From: CG2-30-58-95 sp964618215
GTDB lineage: Bacteria > Chloroflexota > Anaerolineae > Anaerolineales > Villigracilaceae
Reading direction: 5' to 3'
DNA: 64,000 nucleotides
NCBI GenBank assembly: GCA_964618215.1
Contig: CAZTZE010000002.1
Coordinates: forward strand, 1 to 64,000
Shown: positions 43,201 to 51,253 of the stretch, piece after piece
How the letters are laid out: each line of letters opens with the position of its first letter
Numbering within the stretch: the stretch's first letter is position 1
Program-made: the position numbers and the translations under genes
Notes under the pieces: generated by a model
What the model saw: only the letters and a program-made list of their open reading frames with translations
Database searches by the model: none
What the model was told of the DNA's origin: nothing

Positions 43201-44555
43201 GGAATCCCCGGCTTTATTGTCGGTGTGGGTGAATAGATGCGGGTTGGTGTTTTCGATGGTATTGGTGTGAAGCGCGGCGTGGCCGTCGAGGTGGGTTTCG
43301 GAGTCGGCGTGGGGTTCAAGATGTTCTTGGGTGTGTAAATGCGGTTGACGACTTCACCGAAGGTGCCCATCACACCCAGGTCGGCCTGATTATAGATGAT
43401 CTGCACGGCGGACCCATCTCCGGTTAAGACCTCGATTTGCTCGTCCCCATCGAATGGATAGGCGCTGCCGGCGATAAGCCGGCCCTCCAGTTTGACCTTG
43501 CCATCCACAGTGACGCGCACCCAGACCCGCTCAAGGGCTACGACGACGACCTGTACATGCCCGGGGATCGTGGTTGGGAGGGCAATGGCTGGGATTTGTC
43601 CGCTGGCAGGGATGGGCGTTACTAACTGGCTGGTTTGGACTGCCTCGGCAGTTTCAGCCCCAGCTATCGGCGAGGCCAGCAGCACGTCTGAGATCGAGGG
43701 CGCAGTGGCTTCGGGTTCGGGCGCCGCGCGCAAATTGATCACCCGGCTCGTGCCCCACACGGCAAAGATGAGCAAGAGCAGGATCAATCCGCCGCCGAAA
43801 ATCAAGTCAATGGAGAGGAAGCGCTGAAGCGAGGTTGTAACGTTGGTCTTGAGTCTGGCGCGCGGTGGTTTTTCGAGCCTCTGGGGCTGGCGTTCGAGGC
43901 GTTGGGCCTGCAAGCCTTCGGCGAAGCGCAGCAGGATTGCATCCACTTGCATATCCAGGAAATGGGCGTAGTTGTTCAACATACCGCGCGCCTGGACAGA
44001 GGTCGGCAGATGCTCGAAATCGCCGGCTTCCAACGCCTGCAAATAATGTTTGCGGACGTGGGTGTGGCGCTCCACTTCGTCGAGCGTCAGGCCAAGCGCA
44101 TCGCGGTGCTGGCGCAATTGCTCGCCGATGGCGATGAATATCGTCTGCGAAAATGGAGCTGGTGGGGGTGTGCCCGGCACGGATTCAGGAATCTCGCTCT
44201 CAGTAATCTCCGCTTCCGCTTCCATCTCTGTCATTTCATCCCCGGCCGACTCAGGTTCGGCTTCGATCGCTTCGGTTTCAATAGCAGAAGACGCCGTTAC
44301 CAGTTGCAAGGCAGCTGGTTCCGCACTCTCAGCGCGCTGGTTGGCAATCAATTCTTCTAAGGATAGGCCGAGGTATTCTGCATAGAGTCGTAAAAAGCCG
44401 CGCGCATGAACGGGCGAGGGGAGCGCATCGAAGTTATCCGCCTCAATTGCATCAAGATGATGGGCGCGGATGCGCGTGACCTGGGTAACCTGCGCGATGG
44501 TCAGGTTACGGGCTTCGCGGGCTTTTTTGAGTTGTTGGCCAATTGTTTCTGTCAT
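43197..44555 (-). CDS. RodZ-like protein with two helix-turn-helix domains
   Basis: 452 residues. Two HTH domains occur in the cytoplasmic part (IGQQLKKAREARNLTIAQVT at the N-terminus; IGEQLRQHRDALGLTLDEVE near 155) where RodZ normally has one. Then a membrane helix (FLSIDLIFGGGLILLLLIFA), a DUF4115-like C-domain (VQVVVVALERVWVRVTVDGK), and a Pro/Thr tail. RodZ connects the MreB cytoskeleton to the wall. The start is put at ATG 44555; an ATG 21 bases upstream is possible. It overlaps rimO by ATGA. Confidence 0.8.
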   Translation of the reverse strand: MTETIGQQLKKAREARNLTIAQVTQVTRIRAHHLDAIEADNFDALPSPVHARGFLRLYAEYLGLSLEELIANQRAESAEPAALQLVTASSAIETEAIEAEPESAGDEMTEMEAEAEITESEIPESVPGTPPPAPFSQTIFIAIGEQLRQHRDALGLTLDEVERHTHVRKHYLQALEAGDFEHLPTSVQARGMLNNYAHFLDMQVDAILLRFAEGLQAQRLERQPQRLEKPPRARLKTNVTTSLQRFLSIDLIFGGGLILLLLIFAVWGTSRVINLRAAPEPEATAPSISDVLLASPIAGAETAEAVQTSQLVTPIPASGQIPAIALPTTIPGHVQVVVVALERVWVRVTVDGKVKLEGRLIAGSAYPFDGDEQIEVLTGDGSAVQIIYNQADLGVMGTFGEVVNRIYTPKNILNPTPTPKPTSTATPRFTPIPSKTPTRIYSPTPTIKPGIP

Positions 44556-44570
44556 CTTCAGAGAACAGAA

Positions 44571-44606
44571 CATCACCGGTTCCCCTGGCTGGTTCGACCG
44601 GTGATG
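44571..44606 (-). terminator. Hairpin between rplI and rodZ-like gene
   Basis: CATCACCGGT and ACCGGTGATG form a 10-bp perfect stem. In the 78-base gap after rplI. It is followed by a T/C-rich stretch on the minus strand. Confidence 0.6.
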
Positions 44607-44632
44607 TTTGTCTGTGGACTTCCTTTAGCGAA

Positions 44633-45373
44633 TTAAGCTTCGGCTGCGGGTTCGGCGGTCTCGCCGGTTTCCGCTTCGCTCTCGACTTCGACCGGCTCGG
44701 CTTCGACAGGTTCGACTTCGACAGGCTCGGCTTCGACCGGTTCTGCTTCGACACCGTTCGTGCCGCGAACAACGGCGGCACGCCGGTGCGAGACGGCAGG
44801 CTCGGCTTCGACAGGCTCAACTTCGACAAGTTCAGCTTCGACAGACTCAACTTTGACAGGCTCGGTCGCGACCGACTTCGTCTTGGCTGGTTCAACCGCA
44901 GGGGCGACCGGCAAGCTGCGACCCGCTTCCCCTTCCCGGTAGACGGTCACCTTGATCTCTGGGATCAAATCCATCGTCAGGCGAATACGGATTGTGTGTT
45001 CGCCGAGCGTGCGCAGAGGTTGCATGTCAAGCTGCTGGCGCTTGATGGCGTAACCGCTCTTCTTTTGGATGGCGTCCGCCACCTCTTGTGGGGTGATCGA
45101 GCCGTAAAGTTTGCCTGTTTCACCGGCGCGCGCGGCGAAAGCCAGTTCCAGACCCTTCAGGCGTCCAGCAATAACGCCCATCTCTTCGTTCAAGATGGCG
45201 CGCTGTTCGGCAGCCTTCTGGCGGATTTTCTCGGCTTGTTTCAGCGCGCCTGGCGTGGCTAATACGGCCAGTCCCTGCGGGATCAGGAAATTGCGGCCGA
45301 AGCCATCCGCGACGCGTTTGACATCACCGGCGTGGCCTAGTTTGTAAACGTCCTTGGTGAGCAGTACTTTCAT
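44633..45373 (-). CDS. rplI: Ribosomal protein L9 with long repetitive C-terminus
   Basis: 246 residues; ordinary L9 has about 148. Residues 1-150 are normal (MKVLLTKDVYKLGHAGDVKR, FGRNFLIPQGLAVLATPG, and ITPQEVADAIQKKSGYAI). The last roughly 90 residues consist of EPVEAEPVEVEPVEAE-type acidic repeats, interrupted by VSHRRAAVVRGTN. The DNA consists of GGCTTCGACAGGTTCGAC-type units. L9 is a late, non-essential 50S protein, so an acidic tail may be tolerated. The tail has no known counterpart function. Confidence 0.9.
   Translation of the reverse strand: MKVLLTKDVYKLGHAGDVKRVADGFGRNFLIPQGLAVLATPGALKQAEKIRQKAAEQRAILNEEMGVIAGRLKGLELAFAARAGETGKLYGSITPQEVADAIQKKSGYAIKRQQLDMQPLRTLGEHTIRIRLTMDLIPEIKVTVYREGEAGRSLPVAPAVEPAKTKSVATEPVKVESVEAELVEVEPVEAEPAVSHRRAAVVRGTNGVEAEPVEAEPVEVEPVEAEPVEVESEAETGETAEPAAEA
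44665..44885. repeat. TCGACAGGCTCGGCT tandem repeats in rplI
   Basis: At least twelve imperfect copies of a 12- to 15-base unit around TTCGACAGGTTCGACTTCG on the + strand, encoding Val-Glu-Pro and Val-Glu-Ala repeats. It is a close relative of the TTCGACAAGCTCAGG insert in the GH1 gene. Confidence 0.8.
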
Positions 45374-45509
45374 TTTTGTTCAAGCCCTTTCTGGCTATAG
45401 ATTTTTGGAGCGAAGGGTACAACGCTCCGGCGGCTGATTTTACCAGACCATTTGTCGGGTGGGAAGGTCGGGTTTCATACAAATTCCAAAGTTCACCGCC
45501 AAAAAATGT

Positions 45510-45536
45510 TTGAATTATTTAAGATTGGAGTATAAT
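45510..45536 (+). promoter_or_regulatory. Candidate promoter
   Basis: TTGAAT (45510-45515) and TATAAT (45531-45536) with a 15-base spacer, which is short. 42 bases before the regulator start. Confidence 0.45.
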
Positions 45537-45578
45537 AGTCAAAACCGTTGTCTACCTCAGTTATATTCCTCCATCACA

Positions 45579-46286
45579 ATGAATAAAGCGACGCTCCTGG
45601 TCATAGAGGGTAAGCACGCAGACCATCCTGCTTTCGCTGCCGCCCTGCGTAATAAAGGTTTTGAAGTTGAACTGGTCTCCAGTGGCAGCCAGGCTTTGGC
45701 GCGCCTGGAGGTTGGCTTCGACCCGGATGCGGCGGTGGTCAACGCGGCCTCTTTGCGCGCCAGCGGCAAGCGCATCTGCCAGTCGCTGCGCGAGAAGACG
45801 CAGAACTTGCCCATCCTGCTGATCCTTGATCCCGACCGGAAAAAAAACAATGCAAAGGCAAAGGCAACTACAAATACAAATGCAAATGCAAATGCAAATG
45901 CAAATGCAAATGTAGTCTTGTCGCTGCCGTTCACGATCCAGAAACTGGTCAACCGCATTCGCCACCTGCTGCCCGGGGACGGCAAAAACTATATCCACGC
46001 GGGTCTGATCCGGCTGGATATGGAAAACCGCACCGTTCGGTGTCTGGGGAAACAAACACGCCTGACGCCGCGCTTGATGCGGTTATTGAAGATCCTGCTC
46101 GACCATCGCGGCGAGCTGGTCGAGCGGAGAGCGCTTTTCTCGCAAGTCTGGGAGACAGAATACACCGAGGATATGCGCACACTGGATGTACACATTTCCT
46201 GGCTGCGCCGGGCGATCGAGGCTGACTCGGATAAACCAAAATTATTGAAGACTGTGCGTGGGGTGGGTTACCGTTTGGACGTTTAA
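45579..46286 (+). CDS. OmpR-family regulator with degenerate receiver
   Basis: 235 residues. N-terminal receiver-like domain (ATLLVIEGKHADHPAFAAAL) in which the usual phospho-acceptor stretch (LLD...) reads AVVNAASLRASG, so the phospho-Asp is missing; the KPF motif reads LPF. C-terminal winged helix has LTPRLMRLLKILLDHRGELV, DVHISWLRRAIE and TVRGVGYRLDV. A tract of NANANANANAN made by a hexanucleotide repeat lies in the linker (about 97-115). Likely a phosphorylation-independent DNA-binding regulator. Start ATG 45579 lacks a strong Shine-Dalgarno. Confidence 0.8.
   Translation: MNKATLLVIEGKHADHPAFAAALRNKGFEVELVSSGSQALARLEVGFDPDAAVVNAASLRASGKRICQSLREKTQNLPILLILDPDRKKNNAKAKATTNTNANANANANANVVLSLPFTIQKLVNRIRHLLPGDGKNYIHAGLIRLDMENRTVRCLGKQTRLTPRLMRLLKILLDHRGELVERRALFSQVWETEYTEDMRTLDVHISWLRRAIEADSDKPKLLKTVRGVGYRLDV
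45868..45912 (+). repeat. AAATGC hexanucleotide microsatellite in regulator gene
   Basis: Six or more AAATGC/AAATAC units in a row encode Asn-Ala pairs. Hexamer units change length without changing frame. Confidence 0.85.
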
Positions 46287-46299
46287 CTCGCAGCGCGGT

Positions 46300-47574
46300 T
46301 TATGAACTGCCGCTACGTTTTGTTAATTGAATCTGTTCCCCCTCGACTGTAATTGCCCGGATGCAGATGTTTTTTGGCGCAACGGGCAATTCCAATTTAA
46401 GTGGGATGACTCCGTTGCGGAGCGGACGTTGGGCTTGGTTTGCGCTGCGGAAGGTGATTCCATCCCAGGCCGGGTCCACCTCCCAGTAATCCAGGGCGGG
46501 AGGTTTTTCAATAGAAATCGTCCGGTTGGCAAGTTGCAGGTTGCAGGTTGCAGGTGAGAGGGGAATTTGCGCCGTTGAATCCCGATAAAAAGCGAAAGGC
46601 GATGCAGGCAAGGCCACCAACCTGCGGCGCGTGGTGTGAACGGCGCGCCAAGTCACATCGCCAGCCAGGAAGCGGCGTCCCAGGCGCGCCGCCACCCGCG
46701 GAAATGTGCCTGAACCGCAGAAGAAATCCGCGACCAGATCGCCAGGATTGGACGAAGCCAGCAGGATTCGTTCGAGCAACGCTTCTGGTTTTTGGGTTGG
46801 GTAACCGCTGCGCTCGTTGTGCAGCCGGGCGACGACCGGGAAGTACCACCAGTCCTCGGGGACTTTGCCGCGTGCCAGGTCGGGCATTTTTCCAAAACCG
46901 GCCTTGGGCGATGAGTTGAAGGTCTTGACCGTGTTGGGATTGTAAGGCTGGCGCACGGCATCCGTGTTGAAGGTATATTCATTGCTCTTGGTGTAAACCA
47001 GGATGGTATCGTGTTTGCGGTTGAAGGCATGACGGATGGGTGAAGGGCCGTGGTAAAGCCAGACGATCTGGTTGAGCAAGCGTTCGCGGCCGAAGATTTC
47101 ATCCAATAACAGGCGCGCGTAAGCATCCGCGTGCCAGTCCAAATGCAGGTAAAGCGTGCCTCCCGGAGCAAGCAGACGGTGTATCAAGACCAGGCGCGGA
47201 TAGAGGAAATCCAGGTAAGCGTCAATGTCTGACCAGTGGTCGGCGTAGCCCTCGGCCAGTTGCCATTCCTGCGGGCGGCGCGAGTCCTCGCCGCGGCCGA
47301 TGCGGGCCGGATAACGTTTGTTGGTGAAGAAAGGCGGGTCAGCGTAGATCAAGTCGAGTCGCCCCTCATATTGAGGCAGGAGAGCCGCCATCAACTTGAG
47401 ATTATCCCCTAAATACAAATGGTTTTCTGGGACGGCCTCGGGGCTACCCCCCGACGGGGGGAAGCCCCCCAGCGGGGGGTAACCCTGCGCTTGGGGGTAG
47501 GTCACCGCCTCGAGGATCAGGTCAGCAGGTTGAAGCTCCGGGAGCAATTTCGAGGGCCAGGTCAGAGTGGGCAT
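46300..47574 (-). CDS. Beta-class DNA (N6/N4) methyltransferase, apparently orphan
   Basis: 424 residues. Motif IV (DLIYADPPFFTNKRY) comes before the SAM motif (LVADFFCGSGTFPRVAARLG), the beta-class order, with a target-recognition region between. DPPF suggests N6-adenine. No restriction gene adjoins, so an orphan regulatory or protective enzyme is possible. The N-terminal GYPPLGGFPPSGGSP segment comes from a C/G-run palindrome (47447-47486) and CNLQLANRT from a TTGCAGGTTGCAGG repeat. Confidence 0.82.
   Translation of the reverse strand: MPTLTWPSKLLPELQPADLILEAVTYPQAQGYPPLGGFPPSGGSPEAVPENHLYLGDNLKLMAALLPQYEGRLDLIYADPPFFTNKRYPARIGRGEDSRRPQEWQLAEGYADHWSDIDAYLDFLYPRLVLIHRLLAPGGTLYLHLDWHADAYARLLLDEIFGRERLLNQIVWLYHGPSPIRHAFNRKHDTILVYTKSNEYTFNTDAVRQPYNPNTVKTFNSSPKAGFGKMPDLARGKVPEDWWYFPVVARLHNERSGYPTQKPEALLERILLASSNPGDLVADFFCGSGTFPRVAARLGRRFLAGDVTWRAVHTTRRRLVALPASPFAFYRDSTAQIPLSPATCNLQLANRTISIEKPPALDYWEVDPAWDGITFRSANQAQRPLRNGVIPLKLELPVAPKNICIRAITVEGEQIQLTKRSGSS
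47447..47486. repeat. C/G-run palindrome in methylase N-terminus
   Basis: TACCCCCCGACGGGGGGAA and CCCCCCAGCGGGGGGTA are adjacent palindromes. They encode PPLGGFPPSGGSP between conserved parts of the methylase N-terminus. Confidence 0.65.
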
Positions 47575-47579
47575 GTTAT

Positions 47580-48623
47580 TTAGTAGATGTCCACCCGCGT
47601 GCCGTAGCCCTTGCGGTCAAGCGTCAGCGGATGGATTTCAGCATAACTGGCGACTGGACGCGTCCAGCGGAAAAGCCATTTGGCGTCGGCCATGCGCATG
47701 TTGATACAGCCGTGGCTCATCGGGACGCCAAAGTTATCGTGCCAATAGGTGCCGTGAAAGGCGTGGCCCTGTTCGGTGAAGAAACAGTTCCAGGGGACGC
47801 CCAGCAGTTCGTAGGCTTCGATATCGGAGGCCAGGCTGCCATCCCCCATGTGCTTGGAGGGCATTTTGGTCAGGATATTGAACCGGCCTTTCGGCGTTAC
47901 AGTTGGGATGTTATTGCCGGAAGGCAGGCCGGCCAGGCCGGAGGAAATCTCGGTTTGGAAGACATTTTGGTCGTTTTCGTAAGCGGTCAGGGTTTGTGCC
48001 TCGAGCGAGACTTCGATGCGTTTCTTCTCGAAGGGCAGCTCCGGCGTGACGGGGGCAAGTTCATCGGCCGGGATCGGACGCATGTGGATGGCTGGAACGT
48101 GGTAGTTAATCTCCAGCAATTCGTCCAACAAACGGTACCAGGGTTGGCCATCCGGGCCTTCGTCTATTCCGACAACCCAATGGACGGTTTCGTAATACAA
48201 CCGGTAGAGCGGCTGCCAGCCATTGCTCTTGCTGTTGCGGAAGGATTGTGTATAAGGCACCGTCACTTCGGCGAGCAGACCTTTTTCCGGGATGACCGTC
48301 AGCGGCGGGTTATATCGCACTTTGACCCGTTGCAGGCGCGCCCGGTGCATGTACCCGCCCCAAACGCGATACCACACCGGGTTGTATTTTGGTTCGTCGG
48401 CAGTGACCTCTGCGTATACGTTGACCAGATCGTCCCGATTCCAGGTGGCGACGATCGGGCTTTTATCGGTTGGGCTGCGGTAAACGCTGACGGACTTGAT
48501 CGCCACACGTACCAGGTTGGCATCCTCAAATGCGGTGATTTCCGGGAAAAATGGGGTAAACGCCAGGCTGCCGAGGGCCAGGGCGCTGAGTTTCAAGAAG
48601 TCACGCCGTGAAATGGGTCTCAT
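47580..48623 (-). CDS. L,D-transpeptidase with Tat-type signal
   Basis: 347 residues. RRDFLKLSALALGSLAF is a Tat-type signal. An SH3-like region (VRVAIKSVSVYRSPTDKSPI) is followed by the YkuD domain: RIEVSLEAQTLTAYEND, AFHGTYWHDNFGVPMSHGCI with catalytic His and Cys (SHGCINM). It cross-links peptidoglycan via L,D bonds or attaches proteins to it. Complete. It is six bases from the methylase gene on the same strand. Confidence 0.9.
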   Translation of the reverse strand: MRPISRRDFLKLSALALGSLAFTPFFPEITAFEDANLVRVAIKSVSVYRSPTDKSPIVATWNRDDLVNVYAEVTADEPKYNPVWYRVWGGYMHRARLQRVKVRYNPPLTVIPEKGLLAEVTVPYTQSFRNSKSNGWQPLYRLYYETVHWVVGIDEGPDGQPWYRLLDELLEINYHVPAIHMRPIPADELAPVTPELPFEKKRIEVSLEAQTLTAYENDQNVFQTEISSGLAGLPSGNNIPTVTPKGRFNILTKMPSKHMGDGSLASDIEAYELLGVPWNCFFTEQGHAFHGTYWHDNFGVPMSHGCINMRMADAKWLFRWTRPVASYAEIHPLTLDRKGYGTRVDIY

Positions 48624-48647
48624 AAGTTAGATTTTACCTGAAAAACA

Positions 48648-48678
48648 GACTTCCGAAACCACCGCGGTCTCGGAAGTC
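48648..48678. repeat. Hairpin of the GACTTCCGA family
   Basis: GACTTCCGA and TCGGAAGTC arms around AACCACCGCGGTC. Related to 22662-22716. It is in the gap between the SWIM gene and the transpeptidase gene. Confidence 0.6.
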
Positions 48679-48700
48679 GCAAACGAGCTGGTATTCAGTT

Positions 48701-48943
48701 TTAGGCTTCCACGGGTATGGGAAGCATCCCCTTGAGCACTTCTTCGAGAGCCATGGTGTGGGTGCAAACGCCGCGCGTGTGAAAGAAATTGCAGTCACAC
48801 TTCCATCTATTATCTGTAAAGCTGACGCGATGGTCGTTGTTCTCCCCTTTGATGTTGACGGTGAACGCTTCGAAGCGGAAGCGGTTTCGTTCCTGGGCAT
48901 AACGCTTCGCCTTTTCGATTTTGCCGATCATTCCAGAGTCCAT
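48701..48943 (-). CDS. SWIM zinc-finger protein
   Basis: 80 residues with WKCDCNFFHTRGVCTHTMAL, which is the CxCxnCxH SWIM zinc-finger motif. N-terminal YAQERNRFRFEAFTVNIKGE is the usual preceding beta-region. SWIM domains bind DNA or protein; this minimal form is common in Chloroflexota and has no known target. The ATG has AAGGAG nine bases upstream. Confidence 0.82.
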   Translation of the reverse strand: MDSGMIGKIEKAKRYAQERNRFRFEAFTVNIKGENNDHRVSFTDNRWKCDCNFFHTRGVCTHTMALEEVLKGMLPIPVEA

Positions 48944-48971
48944 TTTTTCTCCTTATGACAGGATTTATGAC

Positions 48972-49001
48972 GAAAGGCACGCGTCGAGGCGCGTGCCTTT
49001 C
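48972..49001. terminator. 12-bp perfect hairpin
   Basis: GAAAGGCACGCG and CGCGTGCCTTTC around TCGAGG. Lies between the SWIM gene and the 442-residue protein gene, both on the minus strand, and may end the latter's transcript. Confidence 0.6.
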
Positions 49002-49187
49002 AAGATATCCAACGAGAAATTGTGGAAAAAACTCGCATAGGCTGAATTCCTGTTCGTAGTATAAAACAAATCAGCCGCGAAGTCAACAGATGTTGAACAA
49101 ATTACCCGCTCCGTAAGGCAATCGTAAGGAGAACGTAGGGATGGAGTATATTCCGCGCCTGGGCTGGAGAAGATGAGCGGTTGCCGC

Positions 49188-50516
49188 TTACTTTTCCTGG
49201 ATGCCATCCATATAGTCTTTAATGGCCGGGATGGCTGTGAGCCTTTCGTAGAAGAAGTTGTTGACCACGTTGATCACTTCGGCGCGGGCCGCTTCTGACT
49301 GGGCGTTGAGGCCCTTCCCGCTTTCCTGCCGGCTCAATGTGTCACGCAGGCGCAAGAGCAGACGCACGATCTCAGCCTCCTGATCGCCCTCGAGGGCCTT
49401 GATGACGGCCAGGATCAGGTTATCCAATTGGGCGAGCATCTGCTCTTTGGTGATCGAGTATCCGGGCTGGCAACAGTCGTCTATCGTGCGGATCAGCGAC
49501 CAGACCTGATAGAGCATGGTGGCTGGCTCGTCGAAAAGCTCGCGCAGGAAAGCCGCCTCTTCGTAATGGCCGGTCAGGCGGAAGATGTTGTAGAGGCGCT
49601 TGGCGACCTTGCCGTAGTTTACGTCTTTGATCAGGTATTTGTTGACTTCGCGCTCGAGTTGCTCGACATAATCATCCAGCGCGTCGGCGGAAACTTGACG
49701 AGCCAGTTTGGAGAAGATGGGGATGGATTCGGATTCCAGATAGACTTCCTGAAAATAGGGATCCAGGTAGCCATCCAGAGGGGTGATCGTCCCGTCGGGG
49801 GCTTCCCAGGTCACGTCCAGCATGTTGCTGGCATTGGCTAACTGACCCCGAACCGGGTCGGCCACCACCCAGTCCAGTTTGCACCAGCCGGGATCCTCGG
49901 CCAGATCCTCCCAACGAACAAGCGCGGGCGTGCCATCCAGCCGCTGGACCTCGATTTGTCCGTTTTCAACCTCCTCCGGCGTCCAGGATACAGGCGAACC
50001 GGCTTTGATCTGTCGCTCGCCTCGCAGGAGGTCGTAGGGGGTATTGCCGTATTTGACCTCGATCAACTGGTAGGTCGGGGCTTTCATTGTGCTGAGAGCC
50101 TTATCACGCAAGATACTGGACAGAATCTGGCAGGCCTGTTGGCGCGTCCCAGCTTTGATGTTAACCCGTTCAAAGTAATCCGCATCGCCGGGATAAGTTT
50201 GGATCTTGGATTGGGCCGAGGAGCCGGAAAGCGCCAGGGCTGTCTCGACGACGCCGGGTTGATCCTGGAACTCAACCAGGCGGCCAATTTCCCGGAAATG
50301 AGCCAGTTCCTGCGGGCTGAAATCCAGCATGACTACCTTGTGACCGTATACGCCGCTTTTCACATCCACGGAAATATCCTGATCGGCCTGCGAAGCGGCC
50401 AGGCTGGTCATCCATTGCAGGGCTTCAGCTTCATCTAGTTCAATCCCCAGGCGCTGCGCCGATTCGATGATGCGTTTCAGCGCAGCCTCAGGAGTGTGGT
50501 TGGTGTCTGAACTCAT
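49188..50516 (-). CDS. Protein of unknown function, possible NTase-like core
   Basis: 442 residues from ATG 50516 (GGAG upstream). N-terminal helical region; ALALSGSSAQSKIQTYPGDA followed by DYFERVNI recalls a Gly-Ser...Asp-x-Asp nucleotidyltransferase core. TPYDLLRGERQIKAGSPVSW and VRWEDLAEDPGWCKLDWVVA are conserved-looking later segments; the C-terminal third is helical (VSADALDDYVEQLEREVNKY). I do not recognise the family. No neighbour reveals its role; it is preceded by the exonuclease gene at a distance of about 145 bases. Confidence 0.6.
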   Translation of the reverse strand: MSSDTNHTPEAALKRIIESAQRLGIELDEAEALQWMTSLAASQADQDISVDVKSGVYGHKVVMLDFSPQELAHFREIGRLVEFQDQPGVVETALALSGSSAQSKIQTYPGDADYFERVNIKAGTRQQACQILSSILRDKALSTMKAPTYQLIEVKYGNTPYDLLRGERQIKAGSPVSWTPEEVENGQIEVQRLDGTPALVRWEDLAEDPGWCKLDWVVADPVRGQLANASNMLDVTWEAPDGTITPLDGYLDPYFQEVYLESESIPIFSKLARQVSADALDDYVEQLEREVNKYLIKDVNYGKVAKRLYNIFRLTGHYEEAAFLRELFDEPATMLYQVWSLIRTIDDCCQPGYSITKEQMLAQLDNLILAVIKALEGDQEAEIVRLLLRLRDTLSRQESGKGLNAQSEAARAEVINVVNNFFYERLTAIPAIKDYMDGIQEK

Positions 50517-50661
50517 GACATCTCTCCTCTCCAATAAAAGACATTATCGGTACTAACTTTTTCTGCATCGAATTACACGAATTGGACGAATTTTCTTCGG
50601 GAAATTCGTGAAAATTCGATGCAAAAGAGAATCGGGATTTTTTGCAGATAAGGTAAAAAGG

Positions 50662-51228
50662 TTATGGATGATTTGGCGTGTGGGCTTCGACGAGTATATT
50701 ATAGAATAAATCCGCCTGATCAATTGCATCCTGAAGCGCATTGTGGGTGAGGGGATGTTTTACTGAATAACGTTTGCCAATGTAACGCATCGCTGTCTCG
50801 GCCCAGCTCACACCGCTAAACCCCATGTAATATGCCTTGATGTCCAATGCTGCGTGACCAAAAGGATTATCTCCCAGGTAGCGGTGGAAGTAATAGTTGA
50901 CGAACATCCAATCGAAGGGAGCGTTGAAGGCGACGAAAATCGGCTCTTGACCGCGGGGCGTCAGAACAGCCAACCAGTCTTTGAAGCGCGCGACAGCCTG
51001 GGCGGGTTCCAATCCATGCGCGGCCAGTCTGTCCATCGAAAGGCGGTGGACAGACATGGCTTCCGGGGTCTGGTTTCTGTTGACGGGTTTTAGTTCGACG
51101 TAGAAAGTCTCGCGCGGTGCGGCAAGGGTGCAGGCGCCGATCGAGAGCAAAGAGTACTCCTCCGGGTATGGCCCGCTGGTTTCAACATCCACAGAGATAT
51201 AGGTTTCAGTGAGTGTCAGCTTATCCAT
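50662..51228 (-). CDS. DEDDh 3'-5' exonuclease (RNase T-like)
   Basis: 188 residues. TYISVDVETSGPYPEEYSLL has the first Asp-Glu pair, FNAPFDWMFVNYYFHRYLGD the second Asp, and THNALQDAIDQADLFYNIL the final His and Asp: full DEDDh set. It is short and stands alone, so it is more like RNase T or exonuclease than a polymerase epsilon subunit. It degrades 3' ends of RNA or DNA. It follows the MFS gene on the minus strand. Confidence 0.88.
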   Translation of the reverse strand: MDKLTLTETYISVDVETSGPYPEEYSLLSIGACTLAAPRETFYVELKPVNRNQTPEAMSVHRLSMDRLAAHGLEPAQAVARFKDWLAVLTPRGQEPIFVAFNAPFDWMFVNYYFHRYLGDNPFGHAALDIKAYYMGFSGVSWAETAMRYIGKRYSVKHPLTHNALQDAIDQADLFYNILVEAHTPNHP

Positions 51229-51253
51229 CGTATGATATCAATCTGCCGAAGGC

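Noticed and set aside
46300..47574. Restriction-modification pair at the orphan methylase
   Set aside because: Neighbours are a regulator and a transpeptidase; no endonuclease-like gene adjoins.
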